Shown in pieces: positions 54,421-62,800 of a stretch of DNA of 64,000 nt. The DNA comes from Aquimarina atlantica (GTDB lineage Bacteria > Bacteroidota > Bacteroidia > Flavobacteriales > Flavobacteriaceae): NCBI RefSeq assembly GCF_000626715.1, contig NZ_AQRA01000011.1, positions 1 to 64,000 of the forward strand, read 5' to 3'. Every line of letters begins with the position of its first letter. Positions within the stretch are counted from its first letter, which is position 1. The notes under the pieces were generated by a model. It was given only the letters and a program-made list of their open reading frames with translations, had not been told where the DNA came from and did not search any database. The translations under genes were made by a program, and so were the position numbers.

Positions 54421-56772
54421 TCAATCTTTGATTTCTATTTTCCGTTTTAATTCATTTCCTTTTTCGTCTAAAACGGTGATAGTGTGTATTCCTGGTTTAG
54501 GAGCTACAGGCATTTCATGAAATTGCTTTGTTGTACCAACAAATTGATCATCTATATACCAAAACACACGAGTTTCGGGATTTGTATGTGCAATTTTAAG
54601 AATTACCTCGTTAGTTTTACCATCAAATCCTTTGGGTAAATATACACTACTACTGGGTTTTGGAAAAATAAAATCCATTCGTTCCTGAGATTCTTTTATA
54701 CAATCTGGTCGATATGGTGGTAAGGAACGATAATCTGAATTACCTGTTTTAAAAAAATACCCTTGTAACGGGGGTAGAACAAACCAAGATTCATGAATCA
54801 TATTGCTAACAGATTCGCAAGAAGAGTTTACTCTGTATTGTCTTGTCTTATCCAGGTGTACTAATTGATGATATGGGCAAGGTTTAGTCCTGGTTTCCGA
54901 AACGGGAACATCCATTAGTTTGGTTGGACAATTACTACCTGCCAAAAAACCACTTTTGGTACAGACCGTTACAGGAATCAGATCATCATAAGGAGTGGGA
55001 AACCACTTAGATTTTGGCAATAGGTTATATACATCAAATAAAACAGGTGCAGCCGAATTTAATCCTGTGAGCTCTGGTCGCCCTTCCCCATCGGCATTAC
55101 CAACCCAAATCCCTACTACATACTTTTGGCTGGCACCTATTGCCCAGGCATCTCTGTTACCATAACTGGTTCCTGTTTTCCAGGCAATCTCTCTAGAAGA
55201 ATCATAAAACTCCCAGGCTTCGTCACCTTCTGGTCGGTTTACTTTTTTCATAGCTTCAAAGGTTAACCAAATACTTCCAGCACCATACACTGGTTTTTGT
55301 TGCGTTCTTTTGCCAAAATCTACTTCCCTTTCTGCCAAAACAATTGGTTCGGTAAATTCCTGAGTAAAATATTCACTAGAGGTACTTTGATAGTGATTTA
55401 ACGTCCCTGCAAAACCTGCATACGTTTTACTAAGATCCCAAAGATTTCCTTCTGCTCCTCCAACAATTAATGACAATCCATAATGATCAGCCCCATATCT
55501 CAGATCTCTAATTTGAAATACATTCAATTCATCTCTAAATCTCTGTAAACCATATTTTTGTAATAATCGAACTGCTGGTATATTTAAAGAACGTGCCAAA
55601 GCTCGATTTGCTGCAACAGCACCACTATAGCCTTCATCAAAATTCTTGGGATTATACCCAGAAATTACGGTAGGAATATCAGATACTAATTGTTCTGGTA
55701 ACAATTCGCCTTTATCCATCATTGCGGCATATAATAATGGTTTTAATATACTTCCTGTACTACGTCCTGCCTCGATAATATCTACATCTTTTTGATGTGC
55801 TTTATCTGTTGGTGAATTTCCTACATAACTTAGTATTTCTCTGGTTTCGACATCCAAAATCAAAACTGCCATATTATGCACTTCATTTTGTTTTAACACT
55901 TCATAATGTCGTTTAACCACTCGATTTACCTGTTTTTGTAAAATTAGATCGATTGTAGTTTGCACTCTTTTACCTTTATGTTTTTTTGCTAACCTATCTA
56001 ACAAATGCGGAGCAGTCTGCGGTAAAAAATAAGGTTTCTGAGGTAGTGTTTCGCTTATTGATAGCTCATATGTTAATGAATCTATTGTTTCTTCTTCTAA
56101 AAGTGTAAGAAGTAATCGATTTCTTTTTTTTAATAACTTAATTTGATTTTTTCCCGGGTAGATGAGAGAAGGGGCGTTAGGTAGTACTGCAAGTGTTGCA
56201 GTCTCTGCCCACGATAGTTGATGAGCCGGTAGTCCAAAATAACGCCAGGCTGCCATATCAATTCCTACTACGTTACCACCAAAAGGAGCATGAGAAGCGT
56301 ATAGTTTCAGAATCTTTTCTTTAGAAGCTCCGAACTCTAATCGTGTAGCCAGTACTAATTCTTTAAGTTTTTCAAAATAAGTACGCCTTTTACCTTTTCG
56401 CGCCAAACGAATAACCTGCTGAGTGATCGTACTTCCTCCTCTTACCACTTTTCCTGCACTACTATTTTCGATAATTGCTTCTCCCATCGCAACAGCGTTA
56501 AATCCTAAATGTCTATAAAATTGCTGGTCTTCAAATGCAATGATACATCGTTTGAATTTTTCGGGTACACTATCGGTTTCAGGAAAACGCCATTGTCCAT
56601 CGGCGGCAATTTTGGCACCTAATAATTCTCCATTTCTGGTCTCAATTACTGTTGCCGTTGGATCATCAAATAATGGTCTTGGTAATAAAAAATAATATAT
56701 GATTAACACCACTCCAAGAATTAAGAAGCGTTTTGGGTGGTTTTTTATATAGTTTCTTATGTTTTTAAACAA
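54421..56772 (-). CDS. pbpC: Penicillin-binding protein 1C
   Basis: PbpC is a bifunctional peptidoglycan glycosyltransferase/transpeptidase. The 783-residue product has a membrane anchor (about residues 16-34), a GT51 domain (CIIAFEDQQFYRHLGFN with catalytic Glu, GGSTITQQ), a transpeptidase domain (SxxK nucleophile in GRSTGSILKP, SxN in ARSLNIP, KTG in AWKTGTSYGNRD), and the C-terminal BiPBP_C domain (from about residue 690). The start is a TTG at 56772, with no ATG in reach. The gene lies 43 bp after the metallophosphatase gene. In other bacteria pbpC pairs with an alpha-2-macroglobulin, which here is 3 kb upstream on the same strand. Confidence 0.93.
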   Translation of the reverse strand: MFKNIRNYIKNHPKRFLILGVVLIIYYFLLPRPLFDDPTATVIETRNGELLGAKIAADGQWRFPETDSVPEKFKRCIIAFEDQQFYRHLGFNAVAMGEAIIENSSAGKVVRGGSTITQQVIRLARKGKRRTYFEKLKELVLATRLEFGASKEKILKLYASHAPFGGNVVGIDMAAWRYFGLPAHQLSWAETATLAVLPNAPSLIYPGKNQIKLLKKRNRLLLTLLEEETIDSLTYELSISETLPQKPYFLPQTAPHLLDRLAKKHKGKRVQTTIDLILQKQVNRVVKRHYEVLKQNEVHNMAVLILDVETREILSYVGNSPTDKAHQKDVDIIEAGRSTGSILKPLLYAAMMDKGELLPEQLVSDIPTVISGYNPKNFDEGYSGAVAANRALARSLNIPAVRLLQKYGLQRFRDELNVFQIRDLRYGADHYGLSLIVGGAEGNLWDLSKTYAGFAGTLNHYQSTSSEYFTQEFTEPIVLAEREVDFGKRTQQKPVYGAGSIWLTFEAMKKVNRPEGDEAWEFYDSSREIAWKTGTSYGNRDAWAIGASQKYVVGIWVGNADGEGRPELTGLNSAAPVLFDVYNLLPKSKWFPTPYDDLIPVTVCTKSGFLAGSNCPTKLMDVPVSETRTKPCPYHQLVHLDKTRQYRVNSSCESVSNMIHESWFVLPPLQGYFFKTGNSDYRSLPPYRPDCIKESQERMDFIFPKPSSSVYLPKGFDGKTNEVILKIAHTNPETRVFWYIDDQFVGTTKQFHEMPVAPKPGIHTITVLDEKGNELKRKIEIKD

Positions 56773-56815
56773 TGTGTGTACTATAGATGAATCTATAAAT
56801 ATTCTAAAAGGTATT

Positions 56816-57733
56816 TTAAACCTCTATTGATCTCCCTTTTGCTGTTTTATTTCTATTGGTATCAAAATAAAAATCAATTTGTCCCATATACACTCCGCTT
56901 TTACCGCATTGATTAATAAGCACTTTCTCTCCTACTATATTATCAACAATAACTGGTTTCGGTAATAAAGTATGTGTATGTCCCCCTATAATCAGGTCAA
57001 TATCTTTTGTCTTTTTGGCTAGATGAAGATCAGAAACTACATCTTGAGCATTTTTATAATCATATCCAATATGAGAAAGGCAAATTACAAGGTCGCACTG
57101 CTGCTCTTCTTTTAATTCTCTGGTGATATCCTGGGCAACTTCAATAGGATCTATATATTGGGTTTCTTTATATAAACTTTTATTCACTAATCCTTCAAGT
57201 TTAACTCCTAATCCAAAGACTCCGATTTTTATCCCTTCTCTAATTAGGATTTTATACGGTTCTACAATACCATCAAGTACTGTATTTTTAAACCCGTAAT
57301 TGGCAGATACAAAATCAAAAGTTGCATTAGGCAATTGGTTCAGTAATCCATTTATTCCGTTATCAAAATCATGATTCCCAATGGTAGCAAGATCATAGTT
57401 TAGTTTTGACATTAGTTTAAATTCAATTTCCCCACCATAATAATTAAAATATGGAGTACCTTGAAAGATATCCCCTGCATCTAATAAAATAGTATTCGGA
57501 TTTTCTTTTCGTACTTTTTCTATAACCGATGCTCTTCTTGCAAATCCTCCTAATCCCGGGTATTTATAATGATTATTTGGTAGAGGATCAATCTGGCTAT
57601 GCACATCATTAGTATGTAGCACTGTTATCTTTTTTGATGTTGGTTTAACACAGGACACCAAGCTTCCCCCTCCTAAACTGGCAAAAGCTGTTGCTGATAC
57701 TATTTGCTGTATAAATCTTCTCCTATTCTGCAT
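56816..57733 (-). CDS. Metallophosphatase (5'-nucleotidase N-terminal domain)
   Basis: The 305-residue product has a twin-arginine-like start (NRRRFIQQIV) with a lipobox (GSLVSC). The calcineurin-like domain follows: TVLHTNDVHSQID, LLDAGDIFQGTP, TIGNHDFDNG, and the metal ligands in LSHIGYDYK and GGHTHTLLPKP. It corresponds to the catalytic half of UshA-type 5'-nucleotidases. The other half is encoded by the overlapping gene upstream (11-bp overlap). It probably hydrolyses nucleotides in the periplasm. Confidence 0.9.
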   Translation of the reverse strand: MQNRRRFIQQIVSATAFASLGGGSLVSCVKPTSKKITVLHTNDVHSQIDPLPNNHYKYPGLGGFARRASVIEKVRKENPNTILLDAGDIFQGTPYFNYYGGEIEFKLMSKLNYDLATIGNHDFDNGINGLLNQLPNATFDFVSANYGFKNTVLDGIVEPYKILIREGIKIGVFGLGVKLEGLVNKSLYKETQYIDPIEVAQDITRELKEEQQCDLVICLSHIGYDYKNAQDVVSDLHLAKKTKDIDLIIGGHTHTLLPKPVIVDNIVGEKVLINQCGKSGVYMGQIDFYFDTNRNKTAKGRSIEV

Positions 57734-58493
57734 ATCTCATTCTTTTATCCAGTTGTACTTTTAATGTGTCTATTGATTTAAAATAATCGATTAATGCATT
57801 TCTGAATTTATAATCTGTTTTATATAATTGTATAGGATCTTTAAAGAAATTCATACTATCTCCCCCTTGTTGCAAATAGTCTGTAGTAAGCACTAAATAG
57901 GTTTTACCTTTTTGTAATGGTTCTCCATTAATGGTTAACTTTTGTACTTCTTTTGATTGTTTTACAATACTAAGCTGTAAATTAGAAACAGGGTGTGCTT
58001 GTTGTTTTTCGGTTAAATAAGAAACTAACTGCTGTACTTTTTCATAAGATAATTCTGCCACTACCAATTCATTTTCAAAAGGCATCACTTCAAAGGCTGT
58101 TCTTGCAGTTACCGGTCCTTTTAGTATTGGTGCCCGCAGCCCCCCATGATTTAACAATACAAAATCAATTTCTTTATTATATCTTTTTTTAAAAATCGGT
58201 TCTACCTGATGTAAAGAAATATCTGCTGTAAGGTTACCTAATCTGCTTTCTAATTTTCTATCGTGTTTGGTAAAATCTACTGCAGCAATGCACAGTGTAG
58301 CATCCAAAGTTTTATTTAAATGATCTCGAAAAGGTGCAATAAATGAATCTATAGCTTGATCCGCGATTACTGTAGAATCAATTTTTTGTTGAATTGCTGA
58401 GATCTTATGTACAGAAACCGATTGTTGCTTACACGAACAAATACTTATCAAGCAAAAAAGGCCTGGTAAGAGCTTATAAAACTTGGTATTCAT
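57723..58493 (-). CDS. 5'-nucleotidase C-terminal domain lipoprotein
   Basis: The 256-residue product from the ATG at 58493 starts with a lipoprotein signal (FKLLPGLFCLISICSC-like, MNTKFYKLLPGLFCLISICS) and carries the substrate-binding half of UshA-like enzymes: ESRLGNLTADISLH, LLNHGGLRAPILKGPVTARTA, PFENELVV, TTDYLQQGGDSMNFF. Its 3' end overlaps the metallophosphatase gene by 11 bp. The two halves of one enzyme are thus encoded as separate polypeptides with the C-terminal half first. Confidence 0.9.
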   Translation of the reverse strand: MNTKFYKLLPGLFCLISICSCKQQSVSVHKISAIQQKIDSTVIADQAIDSFIAPFRDHLNKTLDATLCIAAVDFTKHDRKLESRLGNLTADISLHQVEPIFKKRYNKEIDFVLLNHGGLRAPILKGPVTARTAFEVMPFENELVVAELSYEKVQQLVSYLTEKQQAHPVSNLQLSIVKQSKEVQKLTINGEPLQKGKTYLVLTTDYLQQGGDSMNFFKDPIQLYKTDYKFRNALIDYFKSIDTLKVQLDKRMRYAE

Positions 58494-58574
58494 ATATTTT
58501 CGATTTTTCGACAATGGTAACAAAAAAAACAGTACGTTGCTTTACGGTTACGTTAAAATAACTACTTTGCTAGA

Positions 58575-58868
58575 TCAGGATAATATAGATGAATAATGTT
58601 GTACTACAGGAAAAGGATCATAAAAATGATGTAATAATTTTTTCCATTCCTGATACTCTTCAGATTTTCTGAAACCTGTTTCATGATCTTCTATCGTTTC
58701 CCACTCAACCAACAATACATATTTATCATTTTCTTCTATACATTTCAATACATCATGCCTGATATACCCTTTCATTGTAGAAATGATTTTTTGGGCTTCT
58801 TTAAAGGCTTTCTCAAAAGCTTCTGATTCTCCCGGTTTTATATGTAAAATCGCTTGTTCTAAAATCAT
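58575..58868 (-). CDS. ABM-domain protein (antibiotic biosynthesis monooxygenase fold)
   Basis: The 97-residue product has the dimeric alpha/beta barrel pattern: MILEQAILHIKPGESEAFE, GYIRHDVLKCIEENDKYVLL, VEWETIEDHETGFR, HHFYDPFPVVQHY. Many such small proteins are haem-degrading or oxygenase-like, others have no known reaction. The C-terminal PxVxHY end is common in the stress-related subgroup. It lies between the nucleotidase and the Cys-rich protein genes. Confidence 0.85.
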   Translation of the reverse strand: MILEQAILHIKPGESEAFEKAFKEAQKIISTMKGYIRHDVLKCIEENDKYVLLVEWETIEDHETGFRKSEEYQEWKKLLHHFYDPFPVVQHYSSILS

Positions 58869-58898
58869 TATTTCATCAAACTAATACGGCAACAATTT

Positions 58899-59411
58899 TT
58901 ATTTGCTTAAGATGGTTTCTATTTTAGAAAATGAAATTTCATTTATATTTTTAGCATATGCTCCATAGACCATCTTTTTTTTGAGATCAACATCCAAAAA
59001 ACCAACTTCACAAGCAAAAAAATCATAATCTCCTTTTTTTCCATTTTCAGAATCATTCCAAATTTTGTTTGGAGCAATTAAATAATGGTTACCAATTTTA
59101 AAATTATCAGTATACGGCCGGCATAGCATTCCATTATCTCCCCATATCTGAATGGTTTTACGAGTATCTTCACCTTTGTATTTTTTGATAACTTCTACTT
59201 TCATCGCCAAAGGCATTTTCTTCAATTTCCCATCATCTTCAAATTCTAAAAATTCAGAATACTCAATTACTTTTACCAAAGCAACAAGCCCTCCTGTTGA
59301 AACTGAAGAAAACGAACAGTCCCCATCACAGTCACAATCACAAGCAAAGGATTGAGTAGAATATAATCCCAGTACTAAGAAAATTATATATTTAAGTGTA
59401 TCTTTTTTCAT
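58899..59411 (-). CDS. Secreted Cys-rich protein, possibly NTR/TIMP-like
   Basis: The 170-residue product has a signal peptide ending TQSFA, directly followed by CDCDCDGDC, a four-Cys acidic cluster at the mature N terminus. Later cysteines occur in GMLCRPYTDNF and FFACEVG. The pattern of an N-terminal Cys motif, a VKVIEY strand, a VEVIKKYKG strand and NFKIGNHYLIA resembles netrin/TIMP-like folds, in which an N-terminal CxC closes a beta barrel. This assignment is tentative. The mature N-terminal cluster could also bind metal. The gene is preceded by the 42-bp tandem array. Confidence 0.6.
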   Translation of the reverse strand: MKKDTLKYIIFLVLGLYSTQSFACDCDCDGDCSFSSVSTGGLVALVKVIEYSEFLEFEDDGKLKKMPLAMKVEVIKKYKGEDTRKTIQIWGDNGMLCRPYTDNFKIGNHYLIAPNKIWNDSENGKKGDYDFFACEVGFLDVDLKKKMVYGAYAKNINEISFSKIETILSK

Positions 59412-59862
59412 AATAATTATACCTTTTCAACCATTATTACAACGACTGTTCTTCAACCAAATTTTTAAGATCATTTCTAAAACATATCTCAAATATACAG
59501 ATAATGTCCTTACAAAGAGAAACCTTTCTCTACTCCTAGAAAACAATCATCTACAACACCACAATAAGCACTTACACCTATACAATATCTATCTACAGTA
59601 TTGCAATATACACTTACATCTATACAATACCCATCTACAGTACTGCAATATGCACTTACACCTATACAATACTTATCTACAGTACTGCAATATGCACTTA
59701 CACTTATACAATACTTATCTACAGTACTGCAATATGCGCTTACACCTATACAATATTCATTTACATCAATACCATGCTTACTTAGATTCTAATCCTACTT
59801 CCTGGTTCTTCTAAAAAGGGGTTTCCTCACAAATTCAAAGATTTAACATAACTACCCCAGTT
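59412..59862. other. 451-bp intergenic region holding the 42-bp array
   Basis: Apart from the tandem array there is no gene that I can support. A 63-codon plus-strand frame across the array is only the repeat read in frame. Confidence 0.6.
59542..59771. repeat. Tandem array of 42-bp units
   Basis: Clear copies start at 59569, 59611, 59653, 59695 and 59737, exactly 42 bp apart; the last is partial and a degraded copy precedes the first. Each unit holds two palindromes, CAGTACTG and TGCATATTGCA (minus strand). Copies differ at several positions, so the array is not a very recent expansion. It lies upstream of the Cys-rich protein gene and about 90 bp after the macroglobulin stop. Confidence 0.85.
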
Positions 59863-62800
59863 CTACTTCACTACCTCAACCCATTTTCCTTGACTTCTTA
59901 CCAAATAACTATTATCATACATCGCTTCGCATTGGATACCTGGCAGATAATATTTACCAAGGTAGGATGCATTTAATAAAATGGTCATCGTTTTACTCTC
60001 ATTTGGTTTTAGATCAAAATAGAAATTCACTCTATCATCACGTATATCGGTATGTGTTACAGCATTAGCTTTAAAGGATCCAAAATCTGTAAATCGAGTA
60101 TTGACTACTTCCCACCCAGATGGGAAAATTTCGGTTAATGCAATGTCTTTTACTTTAGAACCAGTAGTATTCGTAATAGTTACTTCTGCCACAAAATCTG
60201 TTCCTTGAGTTAGTAGTATTGGGTTAATAATATTACCATCTCTAGTTTTGTAATCTACAATTGCTTTAAACTTACTTTGAATTACTTTTTCCTGGCCAAC
60301 AGGTAGAATCCCACTGGTTGCGATTTGCACAAAAATGGTATTATCCTTATTGTTCTTAAGAATTAGTTTATTGTCTTTTAGAATGGATAGTTCACCAGAA
60401 GTTGCTAGTGTTTTATCTGTATTGGCATTTGTTGATTTTCCGTTAAGAATATAGTTTATGTTTATTCCTTTCCCGCCTACATAGGCTGCATACTTAGCCA
60501 TTGCCATTAATGCATAGGATGTAGTTTGTGTACTCATCCAGTTTTTGGAAGATAATTCTTTTGCCAGATCTACTGCTACTTTCTGAGCTTTCGCTTTTTG
60601 ATCCAAAGCTACGAGGGTCTCCAGAGCCATTGCCCGGTTTCGGTTGGTAGAGCCATAAGTGTAATGGCTATTATTTCTGGGCTGAAAATCAATATTTGCT
60701 GAATTAAGCAATTGGTTTGCTGCTTTTGTCTGAGTAATTAATCCATAAGCTGCTGCTAATCTCAATTTGGCATCATTTGATAACCCCGAAGTTTCTCTTA
60801 ACCTGTTCATCGAAGATAGATCAGGACTACCGGCAAGTGCTAACGTATATAGTCGATAGGCTTGTGCCAGATCATTATTGCCACTTCTCCATCGTTTGGC
60901 CTGTTGTTGTTGATAATTAATCCAGCTACTTTTAAAACCTATTGGCAATACATATCCTTGTTTATTTGCTTCTAGCAAGAAATGACCAGCATAAGTCGTT
61001 CCCCAATCATTAGGATTACTATATCCAGGCCAATATGACATACCACCATTAGGTTGTATAAAACGTTTAAGTCTATACATTGCAGCTTCTATATTTTTCT
61101 GTATTTTCTGCTTTTTATCAGATGATAAATTAAATACATCACCAAGATACAATTGTGGAAATGCTGCCGAAGTTGTTTGTTCGACACAACCATGTGGATA
61201 ACGAATCAGATAACTTAACCTACTTTCAAAATTCATTGGTGGTAAAGATGAGAACTCAATCGTTGCACTATTGCTTCCATCAATTCCAAATGCTGCAAAA
61301 TCTACTTCCTGTTCGCTATTGGGTTCTAAAACTATAGAAGTAACTTCTGTTGTCATTGGATTTGGGTTCACTATATTGATTGGAACCTTGTATGATGCTT
61401 TTTCTCCTCCGCCACTTGCCACTACTTCGATATCTGTAAGTGAAGCTCCTTCTAACACTTCGATATCAAAATAGGCCATTTTCTCATCGGGTTGAGGAAA
61501 CGATAGTTTTTGTTGCGTCTCGCCAATTACAGTAAATCCTTTATTAGGTTTTAAAGTAACGGTAACATTTTTCACTTTATTTTCCATCGCAAAAACGGTA
61601 ACCGGGACGGTTACTTTTTCTCCCGGAGTAATTTTACGAGGAATTGAAGTCAGTACCATTAGTGGTTTACGTACAGGTGTGGTCTTATCTACACTACCAT
61701 AAGCTGCCTTTTCTGCATCAGAAGCTACAATCATCGTACGTACAGATCCTACATATTTTGGAATTTTAATTTTATGAGCACGTGTCTCTCCTTTTTTGAG
61801 TTCAAATGGCCCTTCATAAACAACCATAGGTTTAAATCGGTTAGCCTTTTTTGATTTACTACCACCTGCTTCGGCATCACCTCCAATACTAAATACCTGA
61901 TTGATGCTGCCGCCATAGGCTCCAATTACATCATCATAAACATCCCAGGTTTTTACTCCAAGTGCTTCACGAGCATAAAAACTATTCCATGGATTTGGTG
62001 TTTTAAATCGTGTTAAATCTAGTAAACCTTCATCTACAATAGCAATAGAATATGTCATGGGTTTACCATTATTTTCTCCTACTTTCAACGTAATTGTTTC
62101 TTCTGGCCGCAATACATCTGGCATCGTTAGCTTAGGTTGCACCTTAGTATTTGGATCTTCAACAGAAATCGGAACGATACCATACAAACGTATCGGTAAA
62201 TCGTTTGCTGTATCCGCATGTGGTTGTAATAATGTAATATGAATATACACATTAGGAGTATACAATTCTTCGATCGGTAATTCGAATTTTGTTTCTCCTT
62301 TTTGTGGAGTTATCCATTGTGAAGATAGTACCTCGGTACCATTTTCTACAGTCACTAATGCCCTTCCTCCTTCACTAGAAGGGAAGGTTACAATAGCTTT
62401 CTCTCCGACAGTATAGGTGTTTTTATCTGTCGAAAATAATAACATTGTTGCTGCCGAAGGGTCATTTTTACGTGATTTACCCGCCCAACCTGGCCAATCG
62501 ATATACATTATTTTTCCGGTCGCATGTCCTCCATTTGGATCTACTACTCTTACCAGATATCTTCCCCATTCTGGATATTTTAATTCAAAATTAAAGTTTG
62601 CTTTACCATTACTGTTAGTTGTTACTTTGGTTTTGAATACTTCATTATGATATGACCCTCTATTATAAGAAGACAGATTATCTTCTGATGTATCCCACCA
62701 CCATCTCCAATCGACTTTATAGATAAAGACCTCAAGATCTTTGACAGACTTAGGGTTTCCTTTGTCATCTACAGCGACCACTTCAAAATTATGTTTTGTA

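Noticed and set aside
59542..59771. CRISPR array
   Set aside because: The whole 42-bp unit is repeated without unique spacers and no cas genes are present.
59601..59792. 63-codon plus-strand frame with 14-residue repeats (LQYALTPIQYLSTV)
   Set aside because: It is only the 42-bp array read in frame; 42 is a multiple of three. No signal, promoter or conserved feature supports a gene.
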